Below are positions 1-11,000 of a DNA stretch of 64,000 bases, one piece after another. This stretch comes from Microbacteriaceae bacterium UBA1487 (lineage in GTDB: Bacteria; Actinomycetota; Actinomycetes; Actinomycetales; Microbacteriaceae), in the NCBI GenBank assembly GCA_002325245.1, contig DCRR01000014.1, positions 10,351 to 74,350 on the forward strand. The letters run 5' to 3'. The notes below the pieces were generated by a model. That model searched no databases. It saw nothing but the letters and a program-made list of their open reading frames with translations, and was not told the DNA's origin. Numbering within the stretch: position 1 is the stretch's first letter; each line of letters starts with the position of its first letter. Position numbers and translations under genes: made by a program.

Positions 1-419
1 TCGGCGTCACCGTCGGCCTTCGGCTCCTCTCGCTGCTCGGGCCACGGCGCCGGAACGGCGTCGAGCCCGGCGGCGGCCTCCGACGAGTCGGAAGTCGGCG
101 GTACGAGGTCTCCCTCCACCGCGACCGTGTCGCGAGCGGACGGAACCTCCGCGGTGCCGACGACGAAGCCGCACTCGCGGCAGAAGACATCCGTGCTGAG
201 TGCCACCGCACTGCACTGCGGGCATCGCAGGAGCGATGTGGAGCGCTCGAGCGGGGATGGCAGCCCCGAATCCTCAACCGAGATGGGCGTCACCTCCTCC
301 GTCGCACCCACCGGCTCGGACGGGCCCCGCAGGCTGCGCTCGCCGTTCACCGAACGTCCGCACTCTCCGCAGAAGAGCGCTCCGACGCGAAGTGACGAGC
401 CGCAGTATCGACAGTTCAT
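1..419 (-). CDS. Double zinc-ribbon protein (C-terminus outside window)
   Basis: The start codon ATG shares ATGA with the stop of the upstream transglutaminase-like gene, so translation is probably coupled. The visible 139 residues hold two zinc-ribbon knuckle sets: C3-x2-C6 with a CGEC pair at about 17-20, then a second CPQC ... CREC set near residues 65-85. An acidic, proline-rich, low-complexity stretch follows. This resembles the short zinc-ribbon module often fused to membrane or FHA-type regulatory proteins. It is the last visible member of the kinase/MoxR operon. The rest of the protein lies beyond base 1, so its effector part, if any, is unknown. Confidence 0.75.
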   Translation of the reverse strand, partial: MNCRYCGSSLRVGALFCGECGRSVNGERSLRGPSEPVGATEEVTPISVEDSGLPSPLERSTSLLRCPQCSAVALSTDVFCRECGFVVGTAEVPSARDTVAVEGDLVPPTSDSSEAAAGLDAVPAPWPEQREEPKADGDA

Positions 420-2731
420 GAGCCCGTCTCCTTCCCGGCGCGTCGCTCCAGCCAGCGCACCGCACCCAACGATCGCACCGAGATCCGGGCCTTGATGCGG
501 CCCCAGCGCGTCGTCGACTGGTCCAGGCTCGCACGCAGTTCGTCGACGGCGCTCCACACGTGCTCGGCATCCTCCGGCTCCGCCGTCTCCGGCGCGAAGG
601 TGGAGCGGTCGACGACGGCGGCGAGCACCCGGGACGGCAGCGAGCCCACCTGGTTCGCGAATTCGGCGCGGGTGGCGGCGGCAGGCGGGGTGATCCCATG
701 GTCGAGGGCCGTGTCGGCGAACTCGTCCCAGCCGCCCTGGATCCGATCGAGCGGCGTGGCGCCCTTCCTCCGAAGCAGTCGACGACGCAGCTTGGCGGCG
801 ATCACGATCATGAACGGGGCGAGCAGCACCGCGGCGATCATGAGCAGAACGCCGAGACCCTGCAGCACGGCGAGCAGCGCCGCGAGGACCGGGTCGATGG
901 ACTCGGGGTCCTCTCGAGTGCTCTCCGGAGGGGTCTGCTCCTCATGGTCGTTGACGGCGTCGGCGGGCGGCGGCACGAGCGACTGGGGCCGCGCGATCTC
1001 CTCGACCTGGTCGAGGTCGTCCTCCGGAATCGGTCGCTCCACCGGCACCGGATCGACAGCCACCCAGCCGTGCTCGGCGGTCTCGATCTCGATCCAGGCG
1101 GACACATCGCCGCCGAGCACCTCCGTGGTCGTGGTGGCGCCCTCGGAGTCGGGGGCGAATCCGAACACCACCCGCGCCGGGAATCCGAGCTGGCGCGCCA
1201 TCAATGCGGCCGCCACGGCGTACTGCTCCGCGTCTCCGATCATGCGCGGCGCCGTCAGCAGCTCGCTGATCCGATCGGCGCCGTGCCCCGATCTGCTCGG
1301 CGGCTCATCGACGCTGAGGCCGTGGCTGATGTAGCCGAGCTCCGCGAGCCGATCGAAGGTGCGCGTCAGTCGCTCCCCCGGCTGGGTGACCCCGCGAACC
1401 CACGAGTCCAGCAGCGCCGAGAGGCCCTCCGGCACATTCTCGAGGCGCGGCTGATCGCTCGACCCCGGGGTGAGCGTCAGGAGCGCGCTGAGGCTCAGGG
1501 TCGTCGTCGCCACCGAGGTGAGGCGATACGTGTCGCCGGCGGCGACTCCGCTGATGACCGCGGCGGTGTCGGTGTCGAGGTTGATCACGAGGTCGTCGCT
1601 GAGAGCCGCCGCATCCTCGCCCGCGAACTCCACCGACTCGATGCGGCCGAGGCTCGGCAGCCAAACGCCCGCGTAGTCGACGATCTCCACCTCGAGCTGG
1701 CGGCTCGGCAGTCCCAGACCGCTGCGGTCGATCGCCGTGGGCACGCGAACGAAATCCGCCGAGCTTCCGCCCTCGGCCGCGCTGCCGACCGAATACACGA
1801 CGCCGTTGTACTGGTCGAGCGTGGCGATGCGAATGCGCTCCCCGGCATCCAGGCCGGTGACCCGGAACTGCACGTCGTCGACGGTATCCGCCTGGAGGTA
1901 GCGGCGGAACGAGGCCAGCGGGCTGGCGTATTCGCGCGGGTCGAAAGGACGCTCGATGGTCTGACGCAGCACATCGCGCTCGGCCACCGGCGGCAGGGCC
2001 TCGGTGGCGACCACCGCGACGCCGGCGGCGATGGCGAGAACCGCGCCCGCGGCGGCGAAGGCACGGGCACCGCCGGACTTCACCGCCGAGCGCGCCCGAC
2101 GCGACTGCATGGGGCCGCTGAGCGCCCGCAGGGCGGCGCGGCGACGCCGGATGCGCCGCCAGACGTGCCACGCGAGGCCGACGGCCAGCAGCGACAGAGC
2201 GATCGGAACCGGCCACGCCGGGTTCGCCGGTCCGAAGGCGATGCCGGCGATCGCCGTCACCACCGGGCCGATCATGCCCCACTCGCCTCCGCGCTCGCGC
2301 GCTCCGATCCAGACCCCGGCGAAGACCGACACCATGACGAGGAGGTAGATCGGCACCAGAAGCGCCTGGTAGTCGCCGACCGGAATCGTGATCGTGAGCA
2401 GCTGCTTCCAACCGAGAGCGACCCCGCTCAGCAGATCGCCGATGCCCTCAAGACTGGGCAGAACTCCGTTGATGGCGCGCGAGGGCACCGCGAGCGGGAC
2501 GCCCGCGAGCACGAAGACGACGAACGCGACGAGGGCGAAGACCCAGCCCGGCCAGCGCAGCGTCACGGCCGTCGCCGACAGGACCGCGGCGATCAGGATG
2601 CCCTGCACGACCACGGCGATGAACTGCGGATGCTCGTAGATCGGCCACCACACCGCGGCAGCGATCGCCGTGGCGATGCTCGCGAACGCGACGGTCAGCA
2701 GCAGGGTGACGGCGGAGGTGCGCGGCGTCAT
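416..2731 (-). CDS. TgpA-like membrane protein with degenerate transglutaminase domain
   Basis: 771 residues. Six or seven membrane segments occupy the first ~250 residues, an extracytoplasmic transglutaminase-fold domain lies at about 440-565, and one more membrane helix at about 640-665 is followed by a cytoplasmic tail. In active members the core starts with a catalytic Cys (D-C-x-Q/H-F/Y-A). Here the matching motif is GDAEQYA with Ala501. The usual His (HAW) is Ser544 (VSAWIE). The Asp survives as Asp560 (AVDPVP). The fold is clear, but peptidase or transglutaminase catalysis by the normal triad is not expected. The gene overlaps DUF58 upstream and the zinc-ribbon gene downstream by four bases each. 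The MoxR-DUF58-transglutaminase trio is a common bacterial neighbourhood. Confidence 0.9.
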   Translation of the reverse strand: MTPRTSAVTLLLTVAFASIATAIAAAVWWPIYEHPQFIAVVVQGILIAAVLSATAVTLRWPGWVFALVAFVVFVLAGVPLAVPSRAINGVLPSLEGIGDLLSGVALGWKQLLTITIPVGDYQALLVPIYLLVMVSVFAGVWIGARERGGEWGMIGPVVTAIAGIAFGPANPAWPVPIALSLLAVGLAWHVWRRIRRRRAALRALSGPMQSRRARSAVKSGGARAFAAAGAVLAIAAGVAVVATEALPPVAERDVLRQTIERPFDPREYASPLASFRRYLQADTVDDVQFRVTGLDAGERIRIATLDQYNGVVYSVGSAAEGGSSADFVRVPTAIDRSGLGLPSRQLEVEIVDYAGVWLPSLGRIESVEFAGEDAAALSDDLVINLDTDTAAVISGVAAGDTYRLTSVATTTLSLSALLTLTPGSSDQPRLENVPEGLSALLDSWVRGVTQPGERLTRTFDRLAELGYISHGLSVDEPPSRSGHGADRISELLTAPRMIGDAEQYAVAAALMARQLGFPARVVFGFAPDSEGATTTTEVLGGDVSAWIEIETAEHGWVAVDPVPVERPIPEDDLDQVEEIARPQSLVPPPADAVNDHEEQTPPESTREDPESIDPVLAALLAVLQGLGVLLMIAAVLLAPFMIVIAAKLRRRLLRRKGATPLDRIQGGWDEFADTALDHGITPPAAATRAEFANQVGSLPSRVLAAVVDRSTFAPETAEPEDAEHVWSAVDELRASLDQSTTRWGRIKARISVRSLGAVRWLERRAGKETGS

Positions 2732-4095
2732 CGGGTGGCCGCCGTTCGCGCCAGGGCGTGCTTCAGGTCATCCAGGAGCCCGACCGAGAGGATGTCGATG
2801 CCCGCGACCCGGCGAAGACCGGGCAGCGCCTCGGGGTCGCAGACGACGGCGATGACCGCGACATCGACGGGAAATGCCGCGGCCGCCGAGCGCAGCTGCG
2901 CGGGGGCGGTCGTCGATCCGCAGATCAGGAACGCGAGCGAGACCTGGCCGACCTGGTCGGCGACGGCGTGCGCGACATCGCGCAGCCCGATCGCGCCGCC
3001 GTCGAGATCCACGACCGCGAGGTCGTCGAGAAGCCGCTCGGCGCGGTGGGTCGCGAGCGCCCTCACGCCGTAGCTGGGGCGCTTCGCGAACTCGGGGGTG
3101 ATCGTCGAGACGACGACGGAGAGGCTTCGGCCGTCGCGGATCGCGCGCACACCGAGGCTCCCCGCGACGCTCACCGCGAGCTCGAACTCGTCGTCGTTGG
3201 CGAAGTCGCCGGGCGCGAGGCTCAGCGCGACGGCGAGGTGGCTGCGGCGCGTCTGCTCGAACTGGCGCACCATGTACGTGCCGGTCTTGGCCGTCGACTT
3301 CCAGTGAATGTAGCGACGCTCGTCACCCGGCTGGTACTCGCGGAGCGCGTGGAAGGCGAGGTCGTTCGAGGAGAGGTCTCGCGTGGTGACGCCCTCCAGG
3401 TCGTGGATGAGTCCGGTGCTCGTGCTGGGTGCGGCAATCGTCACCGGATGCACGATGAGGGTCTCCTGATCGCTCCAGACGAGCTCGCGCCGAACCATTC
3501 CCACCGGATCGGCGCGCACCGTGCGCACCGGGCCGAGCGGGATCACGCCGCGCCGGCTCGTCGGCAGAGGCACCTCGTGCGCGTACTCGGCGCTGCCGCG
3601 CAGACCCGGGATCGCCAGCTCCACGAGCCCCTGGGCAACCGGCACTTCAACGGAGGTCGGCAGGCTGCGCTGCCCGCGCGGATTGCGCGCGATCAAGCTC
3701 AGGACGGCGGGCTGGCCGGCGACGACGCGGTGATGCGGCAGGTCGAGTTCGATCGTGATGCGCGGTCGCCCGATCAGGTAGATGACCGCGACCAGGGCGA
3801 GTGCGATGATCGCCCAGCCGACGGCGACGAACTCGACCCACCCGAGGACGTAGCCGAGGACGAGCACGATCGGCGCCCCGAGGAGCAGTCCCCAGCCCAG
3901 CGGAGTCACCACGGAGGCGGCGTGGCTGAACCAGCGCCCGGCCGCCCCTCGCACGGTGCCGAAGAACCGGACGGCGAACACCACAGAGTCGGCAAGGACA
4001 CCCGTCCGGGATCCGACGATCCGCGCGCGGGTGTTCTGGAGGGTGTTCGTGTCGCTCGTGTGCGGCGACCCCCGGGACTCTGAGGAGATGGTCAC
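2728..4095 (-). CDS. DUF58 domain-containing protein
   Basis: 455 residues, starting at a GTG that overlaps the moxR stop (GTGA). Two adjacent membrane helices lie at about 70-110. A beta-rich domain follows, then the DUF58 core with its hallmark RRYIHWKSTAKTG near residue 265. The C-terminal part has a von Willebrand A-like fold pattern. DUF58 proteins are almost always encoded beside MoxR ATPases and are thought to be membrane-bound partners of that chaperone-like AAA protein; the biochemical role is unproven. The four-base overlaps on both sides suggest fixed stoichiometry with MoxR and the TgpA-like protein. Confidence 0.92.
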   Translation of the reverse strand: MTISSESRGSPHTSDTNTLQNTRARIVGSRTGVLADSVVFAVRFFGTVRGAAGRWFSHAASVVTPLGWGLLLGAPIVLVLGYVLGWVEFVAVGWAIIALALVAVIYLIGRPRITIELDLPHHRVVAGQPAVLSLIARNPRGQRSLPTSVEVPVAQGLVELAIPGLRGSAEYAHEVPLPTSRRGVIPLGPVRTVRADPVGMVRRELVWSDQETLIVHPVTIAAPSTSTGLIHDLEGVTTRDLSSNDLAFHALREYQPGDERRYIHWKSTAKTGTYMVRQFEQTRRSHLAVALSLAPGDFANDDEFELAVSVAGSLGVRAIRDGRSLSVVVSTITPEFAKRPSYGVRALATHRAERLLDDLAVVDLDGGAIGLRDVAHAVADQVGQVSLAFLICGSTTAPAQLRSAAAAFPVDVAVIAVVCDPEALPGLRRVAGIDILSVGLLDDLKHALARTAATR

Positions 4096-5063
4096 ACGGC
4101 GAGCCGATCGCTCGGCGGCGCGATCTCGAGCAGCAGCTGCGAGATGATGCTCGTCGCGGTGACCCCGTCGAACTCCGCCTCCGGGTCGAGCACCAGTCGG
4201 TGCGCCAGCACCGGCTCGGCGAGCGACTTCACGTCATCCGGGATCACGTAGTGCCGGCCACTGGCCGCGGCGAGCGTCTTGGCGGCGCGCACGAGCGCCA
4301 GCGCCCCGCGCACGCTCGCACCGAGACGCACTTCGCGCGCGGTGCGGGTCGCCTCGACGAGACGGGACACGTAGTCGTTGACGCTCGGGTCGACGTGGAC
4401 CTGGCGCGCGTAGCCGATCAGTTCGCGCACCGCCTCCTCGGTGAGCACGGGCGAGAGCACGGTGTCGTGCGCGCTCACCCCGGCACCGTCCAGGATCCGA
4501 AGAGTGGCGGCGCGGTCGGGGTAGCCGATCGAGGCCTTGAGCATGAACCGGTCCAGCTGCGCCTCGGGGAGGCGGTAGGTGCCGGCCTGCTCGATCGGGT
4601 TCTGCGTCGCCACGACCATGAACGGCGACGGGACCGGGTGCGGCACGCCGTCGACGGTGACGCGGTGCTCCTCCATGACCTCGAGCAAGGCCGCCTGGGT
4701 CTTCGGGCTGGCGCGGTTGATCTCGTCGGCGAGCACGATGTTGGAGAACACCGGTCCGCCGTGGAAGGAGAACTCACCCCGGCTCTGGTCGAAGACGCTG
4801 ACGCCGGTGATGTCACCGGGCAGCAGGTCGGGAGTGAACTGTATCCGCGAGACCGAGCCCTGCACGCTCTGAGCGATCGCCCGCGCGAACGAGGTCTTTC
4901 CGGTGCCCGGGTAGTCCTCCAGGAGGAGGTGTCCTTCGCTGAGCAGCGCGACGAAGCCGAGCCTGATCACGAAGGTCTTGCCGACGAGAACGTTCTCGAC
5001 GTTGGCGACGAGCCGCCCGAAGGCGTCTTGGAACATGCTCGCCTGTTCCGGGGTGATGCTCAT
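4092..5063 (-). CDS. MoxR-family AAA+ ATPase
   Basis: 323 residues, the usual family length. Walker A is YPGTGKTSFA at about residue 53, Walker B is LADEINRASPKTQ near 113, and sensor 1 is in VATQNPIEQAG near 154. The C-terminal lid domain is present. MoxR ATPases act as chaperones for maturation of metal-, vWA- or envelope-associated partners; here the partners are presumably the DUF58 and TgpA-like proteins. The ATG lies 33 bases after the giant Ig/FN3 gene, with a weak AGAGGA upstream. It is the only gene in the operon tail with a real gap in front of it. Confidence 0.95.
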   Translation of the reverse strand: MSITPEQASMFQDAFGRLVANVENVLVGKTFVIRLGFVALLSEGHLLLEDYPGTGKTSFARAIAQSVQGSVSRIQFTPDLLPGDITGVSVFDQSRGEFSFHGGPVFSNIVLADEINRASPKTQAALLEVMEEHRVTVDGVPHPVPSPFMVVATQNPIEQAGTYRLPEAQLDRFMLKASIGYPDRAATLRILDGAGVSAHDTVLSPVLTEEAVRELIGYARQVHVDPSVNDYVSRLVEATRTAREVRLGASVRGALALVRAAKTLAAASGRHYVIPDDVKSLAEPVLAHRLVLDPEAEFDGVTATSIISQLLLEIAPPSDRLAV

Positions 5064-5096
5064 GGTTCGGGTCCTCTCGGGTGGAGTTTCTCGACG

Positions 5097-8000
5097 TCAG
5101 TCGAAGTCTTCCCAGTCGTAGGTGCGCTGGTACGTCGATCCGCCGTTGGCGGTGATGCGGATGTCGAGGTCGTCGGGCTGAATCGCCCCGCTTGCGGTGC
5201 AGACGCCGCCTCCGCTGGCCGGCATCGTCGTCCAGGTGGAGGTGCCGCAGCGGTACTGGATCAACTCGTAGGCGCCGGCCGTCGGCGCGCTCCAGCGCCA
5301 CTCGCCTTCGACGCCGATGCCGGTCGAGGTCACGGTGGCGCTCAGTCCAGGCGGCGCGACGTTGGCGACCGGTGTTCCGATGAAGAACGCCGCCGACCAC
5401 TCGCTGCCGCACAGCGTCACCTCGGGCCAGACCTTGCAGGCGAGGAACTCGGCGCTGATTGCCGTGCCGTATTGGCTGGCGTTCTGCGTCACGAGATAGG
5501 CGCTGCCCACGGGGACGAGCTCACTGACGCTGCCGTCGACGCCGTCGCCGGTGAGACGGTACTTCACGTAATCGGCGGACGCGGACTCGTTGGTGATCTT
5601 CGTCAGCCGGAAGTCCCAGCGACCGTTGTCACCCGGGGAGGTCGCGTTGCTCGTCGTGATCGACGTCACCACCCCCGGGGTCGCGCGCGTGATGACGCGG
5701 GCGCTCGTCGCCGCCTCACTGCAGTCGCCCAGACCGTTCTTCGCGTAGACGACGACCATGTAGTCGCGGTTGGGCGACAGCCCGGTGAACTCGGTGCTGG
5801 CCGCGGTGCCGACGGAGGAGGCGGACGAGCACGAGGGCGGATTGCTTCCCTGCGTGATCGCGACGCGGTACTCGGTGATCGCGCGGCCGTTGTTGTTGAA
5901 CACGTCGGCCCACTGCGCGGACACAGTCGTGCCCGACGACGAGGAGACGCCGGACGCCGTCGGGGTTCCGACCACGAGGGGCGTCCACGCCGGAGTGCCG
6001 GTCCCGCTGGCCTGGTTCCAGGTCGCGAGCGTGTTCGGGGCGCTGTTGCGCGCGCTCACGGTGTACTGCACGGAGCTGCCGTTGACGACACCGGAGACCG
6101 GCGCGACGTCGAGGCTGTAGAGCGTGCCGACGGCGTCGCTGGTGCTCACCGTGATCTCGCGCGACACCCCCGCGACCGTGACAACGTAGCGCTCGATCGG
6201 GCTGGCCGTCCCCGAGCTCTCGGGCTTCCGCCACGAGACGCTGAGGCCCTTGTCGAGCGACGCCGAGTTCAGTGACACGGGCGGCGGCGGGATGATGTCG
6301 CTCCAGATCGCGCCCGCGGCGTTGGAGACGGCCGTCGAGGCGCCGACCTCGTTGATCGCAGTGATCGAGAACTTGACGGCGTTCGTCGGCCCGTTGCCGG
6401 GTGTGGTGATGGCGCAGTTGACGTTCGTCGTGCAGGTGGTGGTCGAGTAGACGCTGCCGCTCGAGGCGAGCGTGGTGCGGATCTCGTAGCCCGTGATCGG
6501 CGAATTGTTGGCGGCCCCGGGGGTCCAGGAGAGCTTCAGCACGCGATCTCCGAACTCGGTGACGCGGAAGCTGGTGACAGGGTCGGGGACGTCCTGCACC
6601 GACACCGTGGCGTTGCCCCAGACGTAGCGGCTGGGGTTGTTCGTCGCGTCGGCGACCTGATACTGGAAGTTCACCTCGACCGGCTCGGCGGTCTCCGACA
6701 CCTGCACGGTGACCCGGGACCGGTCGGCGCTCGGCGTGATCGTGAGTCCCGTCGGCAGGTCGGCGCCGCCGAGTCCACGGATCGCGACCACGGTGAGCGG
6801 ACTCGAGGGGAAGGGGTTGTTGACCTGGTCGTTGGCCAGCACGTCGAGCACGGTCGTCTCGCCGCGCAGCGCCACCGCACTGTCGGCGACCGGCTGAGCC
6901 AACGGCGCCGTCGACTGGACGACCGAGAGCCGGATCGATCCGGGCTCGCCTTCGTTGACGGCATCGCGCACGCCGACACGCGCGACTGCGCTCGTGCCCG
7001 CGGGCGTCGAGAGCGCCGCCGTGATCACCATCCGCTGGCCGTTGACCTCCACGGTGAAGCCCTCGGGGAGCGGCTCGAGGGCCGTGTAGGCGAGCTCGTC
7101 GATGTCGTCGTACGGGTAGTTCGTCAAGCGGATGAGATCGAACTCGCGCGACTGGCCCGGCTCGAAGTTGACGTCGGCGCCGACGAAGATCGGCGGCTGG
7201 TTCTCTCGGGGCTCCACCGTGATCGGCAGCGTCAGCACCGCGCGGCGGCCGTCGGGGTCGTCAGCGCTCGTGCCGTCGGTCACCTCCACGGTGATGGAGG
7301 CCGGGCCGAAGTACCGATCCGCCGACGTGTACACGAGGTTCTGATCGTCGACGACCAGTTCGCCTCCGTCGCTGTGGGTCGCGCGCACCGTGCTCGCGTC
7401 GACCAGACGCACGCTCTGCCCGCCGAGCGCGACGATGTAGTCGTTGAGCGCGATCGGCAGCACCTGCTCGCTCTCGACCACGAGTTCGGGCGCGGTCGGG
7501 TCGAGCTGCGGCAGCGCGTCGTCGTAGCCGGGAACCCAGAGGAACGCGAAGGCGCGGACGTCCGAATCCTCGGGGTGCGCGACCGAGAAGGGGATGATCT
7601 GGGATGCGCCCTCGATCGAGACGCGCACGCTTCCGTCCGCGAGCACCTGCGCGGAGCTCGAGTAGCCGGGCACCAGGTTCAGCGCGAGCTCGCTCACGTC
7701 TCCGTCGGCGAAGAACACGTTGCCGAGCACGTCGACGTCGATCGTCGAGCGATCGAGCACCTCCGCCACGGTCAGCACCGTGTCCGAGGCGACCGGCACC
7801 GCGAGCGGGGCGTCCGGATCCACCGCCACCGTCACGAAGTTGGTGCTGGTGCCGCCGTACTGGTTCTCGATCGTGTAGACGACCGAGTAGCGGCCTGCCT
7901 CCTCGGGCGGCGTGATGCGCACGATCGACTCGTCGACGACCTCGACAAGGACCCCGGACTCCTCGGCGTTCGGCACCGCAGCCACGACGCGCAGGGGCGA

Positions 8001-11000
8001 GCCGTCCGGATCGGAGTCGTTGTCGAGCACCCGCACCGACACGGTGCGGCCGGGCCGGATCGAGACGATGTCCTCATTGGCGACGGGGTTCCGAGCGCCC
8101 TCGAGCCTCGGGCTGATGCCGATGCGAATGGTGCCCTCGGAGCGCGCACCGAGACCGTCGACGACGGTGTAGCTGAACTCGTCGGTGCCACTCGAGTACT
8201 CGCCCGCCTCGTAGATGATCGAGCCGCCGGCGGTCGAGACGACCGAGCCCTTCTCGGGGTTGGTGGCCACCCCGATCAGCTGCACCGCGTCGCCGTCCGG
8301 GTCGACCGCGCTCAGCGGGATGTCGATCTGCACGCTCTCGCCCGCGATCACGCGGGCGGTCACGGTGCGCGGGATCGGGGCGCTGTTGGTCTCCTCGTCG
8401 ACCTCGCGCACCGAGATCCGCACGGTGGCCTGCGCGACCTGCCCGTCCTCACCGCGGATCGCGTAGACGGCCGAGTAGTTGCCGGCGGCCTCGGGAGCGA
8501 GGTAGCGCAGCTCATCACCGGAGGCGAACAGCAGACCGGAGTTCTCCGGAAGGTCCTCGGCGAGCGCCGACATGAGCTCGAGCTCCTGCCCGTCCGGCTG
8601 CTCGTCATTGTCGAGGACCGGGATGTCGACGACGTCGCCGACCCGCACGGTCACGGCGTCGTCGGTCGCGATCGGCGCCTGGACGCGGCTGGGCTCAGGG
8701 ATCTCCACGACGGTGATCGTTCCCTCGGCGTCGGCGACGCCGTTGCTGATTCGGTAGTGGAGGGTGACCGGCCCATCGTCGAGCGGCGACCGCAGCGTCA
8801 TGCGCACCTCGCGCTGGTCGAGGATCTCAGCCGTCAGGCCGGAGCCCTCAGGGATGTCGCTGACGCCGGTGACGACGAGCACGCCGCCCGCGGGGTCGAT
8901 GTCGGTGAGGGTCGGATCCACGGTCGCGCTCGCCAGGGTGCGCACGAACACCGTCTGCGGCACGGTGATCGGCTTGGTTCCGGCATCCAGGGGCGCCGAC
9001 ACGTCGACCCGCACCAGCCCGGTGGAGGTCTGATCGCCGTCGGTGACGGTGAAGCTCAGGTACTGCGTGCCCACCCGCATCGTCGACAGGGTGAAGGTTC
9101 CCGCCTCGAAGTTCGGCGTGATCGTCACGTCGGTCTTCTCCGGGACGGCCGTCAGGCGGATCGTGCCGGTTCCGCCGCGGACGTGCGTCAGCGGATTCAC
9201 GGTGACCTGCTCGCCCGCGGTCGCGACGACGACCCACGGCTCGATGACGATCGGAACCTCGCCCCGCGGCTGGACGTCGACCTCGAGCGTGCCGGCCGCG
9301 GACTCACGGCCGTCGGTCATCGTCACACCGACGACCGAACGGCCCGTGGCCTCGCCCGCGTCGCTGAACACGACGACGCCGTCCGGCTTCGCGCTGACCG
9401 AGTTCGGCTCGGCGGTGCTGGCATCCGACAGATAGAACGGATCCCCGTCCGGGTCGTACCAGTCGCCCAGCACCGAGGTCGAGACCCGCTCGCCGGAGGC
9501 GACGGTCGCCGTCGAGAACCGCACCTGCTGCGGCGGCGAGTTCTCCTGATCACCGCGCACCTCGACCGTGACGACGGCACTCGCGGTGCCGCCTCTGCCA
9601 TCGGTGATCGTGTAGCGCAGGCTGAAGCTGCCGCGCGCATCCGAGTCGAGCGTGAGCTGGAGCTGCTGGTTGCGGGAGACCAGGTCGACTCGACCGATCG
9701 ACTCGTCGAGCTGGTCGACCTCGCTGATCACGAGCACGTCGGCGTTGGCGTCGTAGTCATTCAGCAGCACCGGCAGCACGGTCGCGCGACCGGGTCGAGC
9801 CCCGAACTCGTCGTCGACCGCGACGGGGGGCTGCTGCTGCGGGTCGATCTCCGGCGGCGTGTCCAGATCGTTGACGACCTGCTCCTGCTGCTGATCGGCG
9901 GTGATCAGCTCATCCCAGTTGTCGATCAGCTGTCCGAGATCAGCGACCGCCCAGCTCGCGCCGCCGCGGGCATCGTTGAGCACGACCTGGTCGCCGTTGC
10001 GGGCGAACGCGAGGCTCGCGTCGATCGGCATCTCGGCGAGCGCCAGTTCGGTCGGCTCCGCGCCGACGCAGTCGCGCCAGGCGAGTCCGCCGGTCCACGC
10101 CGCGAAGACGCAGCCGTCGCTGACCACGGGCGCTGCCGCGCTGCCGACGGTGCCGCTCACGAGCGTCTCGACGGTTCCCGTCGCCAGCACCACCCGCGCG
10201 AGCCCGGCGCCGGTGGCGAGGTAGACCGCGTCGCCGGACGAGCTCGGCGTCTGCAGCACGGGCTCGTCGCCGAGTTCGACCGCGCCGCCGAGTGCGACCA
10301 CTCCCGCCGCAGAGATGAGCCGGCCTCCAGTGGGGTCGAGCATCACCCAGCGGCCGCCGACCGAGGTCAGCTGGTAGTCCGCGGCCGTCTCGTCGGATTC
10401 GAAGGTCCAGCTCTCGCTCGCGCGAGCGCCCTGCGCGAGGTCGAGACGGTACACCTCGCCGAGCTCGGGCGAGGCGGCGAACACGACGCCGGCGTCGTCG
10501 ACGCTCAGAAACGACTGCTCGCCGAGCGAGAGCACCGATGGGCTCGCCGGGTCGAAGCTGCCGAGCTCCGCGAGCGGGGTGAGCCAGACCTCGCCGGTGC
10601 CCGCCGAGTGGATGACGACGCGGTCTCCGGCGATCAGCACCCGCGGATCCTCGGACGGCAGCGCGATCCGCTCCGTGATCAGCGCCGTGCTGGGGTCGAC
10701 GAGATCGAGTGTGGAGTTGACCGAGTCGACGAGGAACACCGACTCCCCCGCCTGGACAACCTCCCCCGAGGCCACGTCGGTCTCGATGACCGTGTTGAGC
10801 TCGAGCACCTCCGGGTTCGCACGTCCGAGCGCCTGGGAGGCGAGATTGGCGACCCACACCGCGCCGTCGTTGAGCGAGACCCGCTGGGTCGCGTAACCCG
10901 GGGAGATGATCGCGACGGCGACGACCATGGCCGCGATCACGGTCCCGCTCACGCCCGCGGCGAATGCGGCGCGGTTCCTCTTGATCCACTCGCCCAGCAC

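Noticed and set aside
5097..9830. Possible DNA repeats or phase-variable tracts in the giant gene
   Set aside because: The repeats are visible at protein level only; the DNA repeats are too diverged to be recombination or slippage sites.
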